Shown here: positions 16,943-25,414 of the stretch, piece after piece
Layout of the letters: every line of letters begins with the position of its first letter
Position numbering within the stretch: position 1 is the stretch's first letter
NCBI RefSeq assembly: GCF_000424065.1
Contig: NZ_AUJE01000028.1
Location: forward strand, 1-58,421
DNA length: 58,421 nt
Direction of reading: 5' to 3'
Origin: Selenomonas ruminantium subsp. ruminantium ATCC 12561
GTDB lineage: Bacteria; Bacillota; Negativicutes; Selenomonadales; Selenomonadaceae
The notes under the pieces: generated by a model
Databases searched by the model: none
What the model was told of the DNA's origin: nothing
What the model saw: the letters and a program-made list of their open reading frames with translations, nothing else
Made by a program: the position numbers and the translations under genes

Positions 16943-18355
16943 TTAATGCTCCACTACAGCAGTGTGCATTTCTTTCCTCCCATCGTCACTGCGGAAGTCT
17001 TTTTCAATCTGCTCCAGGGAGCGACCTTTGGTTTCGGGAACAAATTTGAAGGTGAAAAGCAAACCTAAAACGCCTAAAGCGGCAAAGATGAAGAAGGTGG
17101 AGGACAGTCCAAAGGAGGAGAGCAGTACCGGGAATGACAGGCCTACGCCGAAGTTGGTGAGCCAGAGGCAGAGTACCGTAACGCCCATGCCCATGCCACG
17201 CAACTTGGCAGGGAAGAGTTCAGAGAGCAAGAGCCAGGTGACAGGTGACAGGAAGCCTTGCTGGAAGAAAAGGAACGTAACGGTAAGGGAAAGCACGATG
17301 TAGGGCAGGGCAGCTGTTCCGGCCAGCAGGCTGGAAAGCAGGCCAATGGCACAAAGACAGCACATGGTGCCAATCTGTCCCGTCATCATCAACGGCCTGC
17401 GGCCGTGACGCCCCAACATCCAGATGCCAAAGAAGGTGGCCGTGACGGAAATTACGCCGTTGGCTACGTTGCCGATAAGGGCAGCTTGCGTAGAGAAACC
17501 TGCCTCTGTGAGGATCTGGGTGCCATAGTACATAATCGAGTTTACGCCGGAGATTTGCTGGCAGATGGCAATCCCCATGGCAATGAAGACAATATGGCGA
17601 ATCCAGGGCGTGGCCAGGTCAGCGTAAGTGGCTTTTTCCAGATTCTTTTCCGTGGCCAGATTGTCCTGAATCTCATTGAATTCTGCTACGGCTTGCTTTT
17701 CGTCACGGATTTTCCGCAAGACTTCCATTGCATCGCCAATACGGCCCTGAAGTACCAGCCAGCGGGGACTTTCGGGCATGACGAGCATACCAAACCAAAG
17801 GACGATGGCCGGTAGGGAGGCTATGGCAAGCATATAGCGCCAGATGTGGGCCGTGGAGCCAAAGACCACGCCCATGATAGCATTTAGTACAAAAGCACAG
17901 AGCTGGCCGGTGACAATCATCAGTTCATTTTGCGTCACCATACGCCCTCTTCTATCCGAAGGGGACATTTCAGCCAGATAGGCAGGTACGGTGACGGAGG
18001 CACCACCTACTGCCAGGCCAAGTATGAAACGGCAGCCCACCAATATCTCTGCCGTGGGAGAAAGGGAGCAGCCGAGTGCTGCGCAGAAGAAGATAAGGGC
18101 AAGATACAAAAGCATCCGGCGGCGCCCATGGTTATCTGCGATGCGGCCGCCAACAAAAGAACCGATGGCAGCGCCAAACAGAAGGCCGCTGGCTACCAAA
18201 CCTTCCATGAAGGGGGTGAGGTTCAGCTGATCCGGGCGGGACATAAAGGCCAGAGCGCCGTTGACTACGCCGGTGTCATAGCCGAAAAGCAGTCCGCCGA
18301 AGGTCGAGATGATGGTTACTCTTTTCAAGTAAGTATTATGTGATTGTTCTGACAT
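16943..18355 (-). CDS. iolT: Sugar-porter MFS transporter, IolT-like (myo-inositol uptake)
   Basis: A 470-aa, 12-helix sugar-porter family protein. Signatures are FGGLLFGYDTGVVNGAL near the N terminus, GRRRMLL after helix 2, PESPRWL before the central loop, and PETKGRSLEQIE at the C terminus. It imports a polyol with protons; myo-inositol is inferred from the adjacent iol genes. The start at 18355 follows GAGGAGG, giving MSEQSHNTYLKR; a longer reading would lie upstream of that ribosome site. It is divergent from an AraC-type regulator that probably controls it. Confidence 0.85.
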   Translation of the reverse strand: MSEQSHNTYLKRVTIISTFGGLLFGYDTGVVNGALAFMSRPDQLNLTPFMEGLVASGLLFGAAIGSFVGGRIADNHGRRRMLLYLALIFFCAALGCSLSPTAEILVGCRFILGLAVGGASVTVPAYLAEMSPSDRRGRMVTQNELMIVTGQLCAFVLNAIMGVVFGSTAHIWRYMLAIASLPAIVLWFGMLVMPESPRWLVLQGRIGDAMEVLRKIRDEKQAVAEFNEIQDNLATEKNLEKATYADLATPWIRHIVFIAMGIAICQQISGVNSIMYYGTQILTEAGFSTQAALIGNVANGVISVTATFFGIWMLGRHGRRPLMMTGQIGTMCCLCAIGLLSSLLAGTAALPYIVLSLTVTFLFFQQGFLSPVTWLLLSELFPAKLRGMGMGVTVLCLWLTNFGVGLSFPVLLSSFGLSSTFFIFAALGVLGLLFTFKFVPETKGRSLEQIEKDFRSDDGRKEMHTAVVEH

Positions 18356-18853
18356 AGATATTTCCTCCTCGAAAGTATCTCTTAAACATAACAACCACGC
18401 CGAAAATATTTCCTATCCCCGTGCCTGCAGGCGCATAGACCAATCTTTCGGCACGGTATGATGGGGCGCCTCCTCTTGGAGGTCTTCCCCTGGCATTTGA
18501 GCCACTTTTTTGTAAGATTCTCGGGATAAATTTTGATTACATGATGATAATTTTTTAGAATTGTTCGAACAACTGTTGATTACAATTTAGCATTGATTTT
18601 AATTGTTGTCAAGAAGGCTGCAACTAATCAGAGCATAGATTATATTTCGTTTATATTGCTTTTTTGCAGGATAGCGCAAGTGAAACGGTATGGAAGAAAT
18701 TGGGTGCGGGAACACAGTGCAGGATAGCGCAATTGTCAATCATAAAATTTTTTTTACTTTTATTTTTTCCTGTTTTCCGAAAAAGATTTCAGAAATGAGG
18801 ACATATGTCGTGTTATAATGACCTTAATCAGATTATTGGGAGGCGAAGATTTT
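18356..18853. promoter_or_regulatory. Divergent iolT/araC control region
   Basis: This 498-base gap contains a perfect 12-bp palindrome TTGTTCGAACAA (18561-18572), a 15-bp direct repeat TGCAGGATAGCGCAA (18665-18679 and 18718-18732, 53 bp apart), and GACATATGTC (18800-18809) just before a TATAAT box (18813-18818). The spaced direct repeats suit an AraC-family activator. On the minus strand the iolT leader can fold (GTGCC...GGCAC near 18419-18455). No gene is seen. Confidence 0.6.
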
Positions 18854-19714
18854 ATGTCTGTCATCTTTTACAATAGGAATGATACAACCCGTCCGCTGGA
18901 AGGGCTGGAGAAAATACAGCTTCTCTACGCTTGCCGGGCTTCCATGGAGCAAGGGGGCATGCCGTCAGCCTTTCATGTCCATGAGCATCATTTGGAGCTG
19001 CAGTATATTGAGGAAGGGGAAGCGGTGATCCGCATTGACGACCGCATTTATCAGGTGCAGGCGGGGGATGTGGTGGTTTATAACGCCGGCAGCCGTCATG
19101 ATGAAAGTGCTGAAGGGGGCATGTGTTTTTATAACTGTGCCATCAAGGGCGTTGCTTTGCCGGGGAAGGCAGAGGGAGCTTTGTTGATGCCGGAGGAATC
19201 GCCTATTCTGCACACAGGGGAACTGCGGCCTTTGATCCAGGAACTGTTCAAGGAAATTCACCGGCATATTGTGGCAGGACGCAGCCGCAGTGGCAGCATC
19301 TGTCACTATCTTTTAGGCTCACTTCTGACCGTGCTTATTTATGAAGTCCCCCATGAGGAAGAAGCCTGCCGGGAGCGAATAGATGAGTATTTCCGCCAAA
19401 GCAAGCTTTATATGGAAGAACATTTTGCCGAGGAGCTATCCATTGAGGAGCTTAGCTCTTTGGCCCGCATGAGTCCTTCGGGCTTTGCCCATCAGTTTAA
19501 GAAAAAGGTAGGCATTTCTCCCTTGCAATATTTGATTCGCTGCCGCATTGGCAGAGCACAGAATCTGCTTATCAGTACCGGCAAATCCATCACAGATATC
19601 AGTATTGAGGTTGGCTATGACAACCTGAGCCATTTCAATAATCAGTTCAAACGATTTGTAGGCCTTTCTCCGCAACAGTACAGAAAGGAACGGGTGGGCA
19701 GTCCCATCTATTGA
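18854..19714 (+). CDS. AraC-family regulator with cupin N-domain
   Basis: A 286-aa protein. The N-terminal cupin-like sensor (FHVHEHHLELQYIEEGEAVI, DVVVYNAGSRHDE) is followed by a double HTH from about residue 190 (LSIEELSSLARMSPSGFAHQ; ISIEVGYDNLSHFNNQFKR) ending in GLSPQQYRKER. The start is ATG 18854 behind GGGAGG; an in-frame ATG 12 codons earlier lacks one. It probably activates the divergent iolT and the iol genes downstream in response to inositol or a product. Confidence 0.85.
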   Translation: MSVIFYNRNDTTRPLEGLEKIQLLYACRASMEQGGMPSAFHVHEHHLELQYIEEGEAVIRIDDRIYQVQAGDVVVYNAGSRHDESAEGGMCFYNCAIKGVALPGKAEGALLMPEESPILHTGELRPLIQELFKEIHRHIVAGRSRSGSICHYLLGSLLTVLIYEVPHEEEACRERIDEYFRQSKLYMEEHFAEELSIEELSSLARMSPSGFAHQFKKKVGISPLQYLIRCRIGRAQNLLISTGKSITDISIEVGYDNLSHFNNQFKRFVGLSPQQYRKERVGSPIY

Positions 19715-19721
19715 ATCCATG

Positions 19722-19751
19722 AAACCTTCCCTGCAAAGGGAAGGTTTTTTT
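19722..19751 (+). terminator. Rho-independent terminator after araC
   Basis: Stem AAACCTTCCC (19722-19731) pairs with GGGAAGGTTT (19738-19747), followed by a T-run. Confidence 0.85.
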
Positions 19752-19923
19752 ATGCGCATTTCGTGTTGTTTAGCAAAAATGAACAATTTTGCTATTGTTT
19801 TGGTTATATTTTTGTATTATTTGAGCAGATTTCCTCAAGAACAGGAGCGTTTTGTGCGCTATACTTTAACCATACCAAGCAAACAACAAACCGCTGCGGC
19901 GGAAAAAGAAAGGAAGCATCATT

Positions 19924-20760
19924 ATGAAACTTTCCATCAATCAGGCAACAGCTCTGGAGTGTAAAGGGTTCAGCCTGGAACGGGATTTGGAGCTTTGTGA
20001 AAAGTACGGCTACGATTATATCGAGCCACGCACCATGGATGGTATGGTGCAGTATTTGGAGAAGCACACCATTGAAGAATTGGCGGAGTATTTCAAGAGC
20101 CACAAGGTAAAGCCGCTGGCTTTTAATACCCTTTGCTTCTTTAATAACCGCAGCAGCGATGAGTTTCAGGGCGTGTTGAAGGAACTCAAGGAAATGTGTG
20201 AATGGGGCAAGGCCATTGGCTGCAAAACCGTAATTACTGTACCAACCGTGGACAAAAAGCTCCATAAAGACGAGATTCAGCAATCGGCTGTGGCGTGTCT
20301 GAAAGAGATGGGCAAGATTGCCAAGAGTTACGGTATGAGGATTTCCGTGGAATTTTTGGGAGCGCCTACAGCTTCCATCAATACCTTTGCTGATGCCTGG
20401 AAGATTATTGAAGAAGTGAATATGGACAATGTGGGCATTACCATAGACTGCTTCCATTTCCATGGTATGGGGTCCCAGCTGTCTGATTTGGCCAAGGCTG
20501 ACGGCAAGAAGATTTTCGTGGTACACCTCAATGATACGGAGGATTATCCTATTGGTCTGCTGACCGATGCAGACAGGCTTTGGCCCGGAGATGGCTGCAT
20601 TGATTTGCAGGGAATCTTCAAGACGTTGAAGGAGATTGGCTGGCAGGAAGATGTCGTTTCACTGGAGCTTTTCCGTCCTGAGTATTGGGATATGGACGCT
20701 GATGCTGTTTACCGCATGGGCAAGGAAAAATCAGAAGCACTTTTGCAGAAAGTTCTTTAA
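19924..20760 (+). CDS. iolI: Inosose isomerase IolI
   Basis: A 278-aa TIM-barrel protein of the xylose-isomerase-like family, the same length as Bacillus subtilis IolI and with its motifs: LELCEKYGYDYIEPRTMD, ISVEFLGAP, FHFHGMGS and DTEDYPIGLLTD. It interconverts 2-keto-myo-inositol and 1-keto-D-chiro-inositol, letting chiro-inositol enter the pathway. AGGAAG precedes the ATG. It is followed 22 bases later by iolG. Confidence 0.88.
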   Translation: MKLSINQATALECKGFSLERDLELCEKYGYDYIEPRTMDGMVQYLEKHTIEELAEYFKSHKVKPLAFNTLCFFNNRSSDEFQGVLKELKEMCEWGKAIGCKTVITVPTVDKKLHKDEIQQSAVACLKEMGKIAKSYGMRISVEFLGAPTASINTFADAWKIIEEVNMDNVGITIDCFHFHGMGSQLSDLAKADGKKIFVVHLNDTEDYPIGLLTDADRLWPGDGCIDLQGIFKTLKEIGWQEDVVSLELFRPEYWDMDADAVYRMGKEKSEALLQKVL

Positions 20761-20782
20761 TGGATATAGGGAGGAATAAATC

Positions 20783-21796
20783 ATGTTAAATGTAGGTGTC
20801 ATTGGTTGTGGCGGCATGGGCCGGGATCATATCAAGAGACTCTCTGAGCGCACACAGGGAGCCAAGGTAGTGGCAGTGGCAGATATGGTGGATGAGCTGG
20901 TGCAGAAGGGTGCTGCCCTGGCAGGCGAGGGCTGTAAAATCTATAAAGATGCCAAGACGCTTATCCATGACCCGGATGTGCAGGCTGTATTTATCGTCAC
21001 GCCGGGTTTTGCCCACAAGGAGGCCCTGCTGGAGGCCATTGCTGCGAAAAAGCGGATTTTCTGCGAGAAGCCCCTTTGCACTACGGCAGCGGATTGCCTG
21101 GAGGTCATCGAGGCTGAAGTGAAATCCGGCCTGCATCTCATTCAGCTGGGGTTCATGCGCCGTTATGACAAAGGCTACCGCGAAGTGAAGGCAGCTATCG
21201 AGTCGCATAACTACGGTGAACCGCTTATGGTACACTGCACCCATCGCAATCCTGAGGTGGGGACTAACTATGATACGCCCATGGCTGTCCATGATACGGC
21301 TATCCATGAGATTGATGTCGTTCACTGGCTGGTCGGCGATGATTTTGTTTCCGCGCAGGTGCTCTTCCCACGCAAAACCAAGTATTCCCATGACAAACTC
21401 TATGACCCGCAGATCATGCTGCTGCGCACCAAGAGCGGCATCTGCGTAGATGATGAGGTTTTCGTGAACTGCAAGTTCGGCTACGATATCAACTGTGAAG
21501 TGGTCTGCGAGGACGGTTCCATCAAGATGCCCCAGCCCCTTTATCCCACGTATCGCAAGAATGCGCAGGTTTCCACCACCATTGACACAGACTGCTTCGT
21601 GCGTTTCCATGATGCTTACGATGAGGAAGTCCAGGCCTGGGTCAACGAAGCCAAAGATGGCGTGATTGGCGGGCCCAACGCTTGGGACGGCTATCTGGCT
21701 GCCATCACCGCAGATGCACTGGTGAAAGCACAGGAGACCCGCGGCATTGAAGAAATCAAGCCTGCCATGGAGAAGCCTGCTTTCTACAATGCTTAA
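20783..21796 (+). CDS. iolG: myo-Inositol 2-dehydrogenase IolG
   Basis: A 337-aa Gfo/Idh/MocA oxidoreductase. The Rossmann motif GVIGCGGMGRDH is at residues 5-16, EKP at 95-97, and the inositol-dehydrogenase block DTAIHEIDVVHWL near residue 172 carries the catalytic D/H pair. It oxidises myo-inositol to 2-keto-myo-inositol with NAD, the first catabolic step. Strong GGGAGG precedes the start. A terminator follows, so it shares a transcript with iolI. A second, more distant iolG-like gene lies at 35.7-36.7 kb. Confidence 0.88.
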   Translation: MLNVGVIGCGGMGRDHIKRLSERTQGAKVVAVADMVDELVQKGAALAGEGCKIYKDAKTLIHDPDVQAVFIVTPGFAHKEALLEAIAAKKRIFCEKPLCTTAADCLEVIEAEVKSGLHLIQLGFMRRYDKGYREVKAAIESHNYGEPLMVHCTHRNPEVGTNYDTPMAVHDTAIHEIDVVHWLVGDDFVSAQVLFPRKTKYSHDKLYDPQIMLLRTKSGICVDDEVFVNCKFGYDINCEVVCEDGSIKMPQPLYPTYRKNAQVSTTIDTDCFVRFHDAYDEEVQAWVNEAKDGVIGGPNAWDGYLAAITADALVKAQETRGIEEIKPAMEKPAFYNA

Positions 21797-21828
21797 TATG
21801 TTTTCCTATCCCCTTTATCATAGACTAT

Positions 21829-21855
21829 GGGGCTGCTGCGGCAGCCCCTTTTTTA
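21829..21855 (+). terminator. Rho-independent terminator after iolG
   Basis: GGGGCTGC (21829-21836) pairs with GCAGCCCC (21841-21848), followed by six T. Confidence 0.9.
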
Positions 21856-22066
21856 TGCCAGAATAGAATATTTGCACCATCAAGACCTGGATTTATGCAG
21901 AATACATCTAATTATATCTTATTCTTTCTTGTTTAATCGCTTTTTTGAGCAGAAATCATCAAGGCAGGATCGAGTTATATGTTTATAATGGAAGCAAGTG
22001 GAGCAGAGAATAAAGATACCCAGAAAGTATCCAAATAATGCTCAAATAACATTGGGAGGGTTCATT

Positions 22067-22987
22067 ATGAAAATTGCATTTGATGTGGATGTGCTGGCCA
22101 AGCAGATGAGCATCACCGATATGGTGCACAAGGTGGCAGACTGGGGCTATAAGTATATTGAGCAGTCTCCCCATCCCAGAATCAACCCCTTCTATAAGCA
22201 TCCGCTTTTCTCTAAGGAATGCGAGGAGGAGTACAGAAAAGCGCTGAAGGAGACCGGTGTGGAAATCTCTTCCTTCATCTGTGTCTATCGCTGGTCAGGT
22301 CCTACCGAGGAACAGCGGAAGATGGCTGTGGAGAATTGGAAGAAACTCATTGAGATTGCGGTGAACATGAATGTCCCGGTCATCAACACGGAACTTTCCG
22401 GCGATCCCAATCAACCGGAGATTTGCAACGGTATGTGGTTCCGTTCGATGGAGGAGCTGCTGCCCATCATCGAACGTGAGGGACTGCGGGTAGAGATCCA
22501 GTCTCATCCTTATGATTTCTGTGAGCTGAACAATGAAACTTGTGATATGGTGAAATCTTTCCGCTCCAAAAATCTGGGCTATGTATATTCTTCTCCCCAT
22601 GGTTTCTTCTATGACCAAGGCAAGGGGGATGTTCGCTCCATGCTGCGCTATGCCGGGGATGAGCTTACGCATGTACTCTTTGCCGATACCTTTAACCAGA
22701 CGCTGGACTGCCGCTATATTGCTAATCCGCCGACTCTCAACCAGCGAGGCAGAGCAGATATCACCATTCATCAGCATCTGGCTATGGGCGAAGGCGATGT
22801 GGACTTTGAGGGCATCTTTGAAACCCTGCGCGAGATGGACTTTGCGGGCAAGCAGTCCGGCGCCAATGCGCCCAAGGTGGGTGGCGAAAGCATTGCCTGC
22901 GTTTCCATGTTCGGTTTCCCGGAGAAAATGGACAAACAGGCGCCCGAGGCCCGCGAACGCATTGAGCGTGAACTTTTAACCAAGTAA
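22067..22987 (+). CDS. iolH: IolH, sugar-phosphate isomerase/epimerase family
   Basis: A 306-aa TIM-barrel protein with strong resemblance to Bacillus IolH: MKIAFDVDVLAKQ, ADWGYKYIEQSPHPRINP, VINTELSGDPNQPEIC, VEIQSHPYDFCELNNET and FGFPEKM. IolH accompanies inositol operons but its reaction is not settled. The start at 22067 is set by GGGAGG, trimming 23 upstream codons. A TATAAT box at 21984-21989 lies upstream, so it may have its own promoter. An orphan PTS IIA gene follows after 16 bases. Confidence 0.88.
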   Translation: MKIAFDVDVLAKQMSITDMVHKVADWGYKYIEQSPHPRINPFYKHPLFSKECEEEYRKALKETGVEISSFICVYRWSGPTEEQRKMAVENWKKLIEIAVNMNVPVINTELSGDPNQPEICNGMWFRSMEELLPIIEREGLRVEIQSHPYDFCELNNETCDMVKSFRSKNLGYVYSSPHGFFYDQGKGDVRSMLRYAGDELTHVLFADTFNQTLDCRYIANPPTLNQRGRADITIHQHLAMGEGDVDFEGIFETLREMDFAGKQSGANAPKVGGESIACVSMFGFPEKMDKQAPEARERIERELLTK

Positions 22988-23003
22988 GACAGGAGGAAAA
23001 GAA

Positions 23004-23321
23004 ATGAAACTTGAGGACGCAGCATTTAAGATTATTTCTGCCGCAGGTGATGGCAAGGCACAAGTGACAGAGGCTTTGAAGGAAGCCCGCAGCGGCAATT
23101 TCGGCAAGGCAGAGGAATGCCTGAAAAAAGCGGATGCCAAAATCATGGAAGCTCACGCTATGCAGACGGAAGAATTCCTGAAGAAAGAAGCTGCAGGCGA
23201 AATCAAAGAGCAGCTGAATGTCATTGTTTCCCATGCACAGGACTATGTCATGACGGCTCTTGTCATGAAGGAAATGGCAGAGGAAATGGTGCATATTTAC
23301 GAACAGCTGCGGGCTAAATAA
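23004..23321 (+). CDS. Orphan PTS lactose/cellobiose-type IIA protein
   Basis: A 105-aa all-helical protein of the LacF/CelC family: AFKIISAAGDGKAQV, EAHAMQTEEFLKKEAAGE, and VSHAQDYVMTAL, where the family has its phosphorylatable histidine (HAQDHLM-type). No IIB or IIC partner is nearby; it follows iolH by 16 bases. It may serve a transporter elsewhere or act as a phosphorylation-state reporter for inositol catabolism. The family call is firm; the role is not. Confidence 0.85.
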   Translation: MKLEDAAFKIISAAGDGKAQVTEALKEARSGNFGKAEECLKKADAKIMEAHAMQTEEFLKKEAAGEIKEQLNVIVSHAQDYVMTALVMKEMAEEMVHIYEQLRAK

Positions 23322-23328
23322 ATCATTG

Positions 23329-23378
23329 AAAAAAGGCCATTTGTCAAAGCGGGAGCGCTTTTGCAAATGGCCTTTTTT
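23329..23378. terminator. Long terminator hairpin after the IIA gene
   Basis: AAAAAAGGCCATTTG (23329-23343) pairs perfectly with CAAATGGCCTTTTTT (23364-23378); the 20-base loop contains AAGCG/CGCTT, a second small stem. Confidence 0.85.
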
Positions 23379-23410
23379 AAGCTGTGGACGTATGGGAAGG
23401 AGTTTGGGCG

Positions 23411-24298
23411 GTGAGCAGAGAGCAGGCAAGATTTACCTATGGGCTTTTGACCGTGACCGTAATCATTTGGGGGATACAGCCGATGTGCATCAAGTGGCTG
23501 GTGGAGGCGTGGACGCCTGTGACCATCACGGCTATGCGCTACTATCTTATCGGGACGGCCCTGATATGCATAGCTGGGAGTCAGGGGGAGCGAATACTGC
23601 CTCCCAAAAGTTGTTTAGTTCCGCTGTTGTGCATGGCAGTAACGGGGATTGGATTTAACAATGTCATGCAGTTTACGGGATTAAAATACTCCACCGTTAC
23701 CAATTGTACCCTGATAGCCGCTGCTTCTCCGGCCATTACGGCCTTTATGGCTGCGCTCTTTATCCGGGAACGACTGGGAATATTGGCCTGGCTGGGGATT
23801 GCGTTGTCCTTTGCCGGTGCTTTGGCTGTGGTCAGTGGCGGAGATCTGGCCATCGTTTCAGCCCTGGCCTTTAACTACGGGGATATGCTTTTCTTGGGGG
23901 CACAAGTGGCCTGGACTACCTATTCACTCATTGCCCTCAGCGTTATGGGCAGGATTTCTGCTGCCCTTGCCACTGGCTGGGCAGGTTTTTTGGGGGCGGT
24001 GATTGTTAGTCTTTACGGTGCAATGACTGGCGAACTGGCTCCGGTGAGTCTTTCCCCTGCTCTTTGGATAGCCTTTGCCTATACCGTAGTATGCGGCGGT
24101 ATTATGGCGATGCTCTTTTGGAATATCGGTGTAAAAAATGCCGGTCCCAGCACTACGGCAATCTTTCAGAATATTACACCTCTGGTGGGCATGCTGGGAG
24201 GCAGCCTGCTGTTTGAAGAACAGTTGGGCCTGCCGGAAATCCTGGGGGCAATGGCTATTTTCCTGGGCGTCTATATTACAGCAGGAAGAAAACGATAA
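23411..24298 (+). CDS. EamA/DMT-family transporter
   Basis: A protein of about 295 aa with ten predicted membrane helices in two EamA repeats (TVTVIIWGIQPMCIKWLVEAW near the start; MLFWNIGVKNAGPSTTAIFQ in repeat 2; ending ILGAMAIFLGVYITAGRK). Substrate unknown. I prefer GTG 23411, nine bases after AAGGAG, over the in-frame ATG at 23384. It lies between the iol gene group and the regulator, so it might export an inositol-derived metabolite, but it may be unrelated. Confidence 0.78.
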   Translation: MSREQARFTYGLLTVTVIIWGIQPMCIKWLVEAWTPVTITAMRYYLIGTALICIAGSQGERILPPKSCLVPLLCMAVTGIGFNNVMQFTGLKYSTVTNCTLIAAASPAITAFMAALFIRERLGILAWLGIALSFAGALAVVSGGDLAIVSALAFNYGDMLFLGAQVAWTTYSLIALSVMGRISAALATGWAGFLGAVIVSLYGAMTGELAPVSLSPALWIAFAYTVVCGGIMAMLFWNIGVKNAGPSTTAIFQNITPLVGMLGGSLLFEEQLGLPEILGAMAIFLGVYITAGRKR

Positions 24299-24310
24299 GA
24301 AACATAAAAC

Positions 24311-24345
24311 GGGGATATCCCGGGCTGCCTGCCCGGAATATCCCC
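24311..24345. terminator. Bidirectional terminator between EamA gene and iolR
   Basis: GGGGATATCCCGGGC (24311-24325) pairs with GCCCGGAATATCCCC (24331-24345) with one mismatch, between convergent genes. Confidence 0.75.
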
Positions 24346-24354
24346 TTGGTCTTT

Positions 24355-25116
24355 CTACGGCAGAATCAGCCGCACATTATGTTTTTCAAAGTAATCCACA
24401 TACTCCTTGTCAGGCTCTTTTTCTGTAATCAGCGCATTGAGGTCAGAGAGCTGGCAATAGGTCATAAGGGACGCTTTGTTGAATTTTGTGCTGTCTACCA
24501 AGAGATAGCTTTCTGCATTCTTCTGGGCCAGACTGCGCTTGATTTCGCACTCCAGAGGAGAGGCGTTCGTGGCGCCATGAGCAATGGAAATGCCAGTGCT
24601 GGCTAAAAATACTTTGGAAAGGTTGTAGTTCTGCAGGGCAGCAAGGACGCTGGGACCTACAAAGGCGTTGGAGGGCATGTAAAGGGTGCCTCCGGTGGAG
24701 ATGATGTTAAGGCCGGGAAAACTGCCTGCAGCGTTGATGACGTGGACGCTGGCGGTGACGATGGTGAGATATCTCTTCTTAATCAGATAAGGAATCATAT
24801 GCATGGTGGTGGTCCCGGAGTCGATATAAATGACATCTCCGTCCTGCACCTGCTCCGCAGCCAGCTGAGCCACCAGTTTTTTGGCATCCACATTGCGGCC
24901 TTCACGGTAAGCAAAAGGTTCTGGGGCACCGCTTTCGTCCTCATTCAGTACAATGCCGCCATAGACCTTGCGGATGATACCGTTCTTTTCCAGTTCTGCT
25001 ACATCCCGGCGAATGGTGTTCTTGGATACACCGAAGGTGTCACAGAGATCGTTCAGGGAAATACTGCGGTTTTTCTTCAATAAATCATGAATTTGTTCAA
25101 TACGGTCGATTTTCAT
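24355..25116 (-). CDS. iolR: DeoR-family repressor, probable IolR
   Basis: A 253-aa DeoR protein. The HTH (ISLNDLCDTFGVSKNTIRRD) is near residues 19-38, followed by KVYGGIVL and a DeoR effector domain with DGDVIYIDSGTTT and VFLASTGIS. In Bacillus, IolR of this family represses iol genes until 2-deoxy-5-keto-gluconate-6-phosphate accumulates. The start is ATG 25116 behind GAGGTG; a GTG three codons earlier lies within that ribosome site. It is divergent from the adh-iolJCBDE operon. Confidence 0.85.
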   Translation of the reverse strand: MKIDRIEQIHDLLKKNRSISLNDLCDTFGVSKNTIRRDVAELEKNGIIRKVYGGIVLNEDESGAPEPFAYREGRNVDAKKLVAQLAAEQVQDGDVIYIDSGTTTMHMIPYLIKKRYLTIVTASVHVINAAGSFPGLNIISTGGTLYMPSNAFVGPSVLAALQNYNLSKVFLASTGISIAHGATNASPLECEIKRSLAQKNAESYLLVDSTKFNKASLMTYCQLSDLNALITEKEPDKEYVDYFEKHNVRLILP

Positions 25117-25414
25117 GTTCTTCACCTCATGTGATTCAATTATTTTGGGTAAAGTTGTTTATTAAATTGTGATATTTTGGGTATGTTGTATGGGTATATT
25201 ATAAGACAAAAATGAGAAAAAGGCAAGATTACAAGCAAAAACTCTTATTTTATGCAGTTTACATTATATTTTAGACCATAAAGTGATAAAAAATAATATT
25301 TTTTTGCAGGAATGATATTGACAAGCGGGTAATAAAGATGTAAATTATAACCATAAAGTTACCAACAAATAATCAAACATATACACATGAGTTGATAAAG
25401 GAGAGTGCATTGAC
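25117..25414. promoter_or_regulatory. Divergent iolR / iol-operon control region with repeats
   Basis: Two 11-bp direct repeats TATTTTGGGTA (25141-25151 and 25173-25183, 32 bp apart) lie next to iolR. Two ACCATAAAGT repeats (25275-25284 and 25350-25359) bracket a candidate promoter for the operon: TTGACA 25318-25323, 17-bp spacer, TAAATT 25341-25346. The region is very A/T-rich. The repeats are likely regulator sites. Related TTTGGGTA-type sequences precede the second iolG-like gene. Confidence 0.65.
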
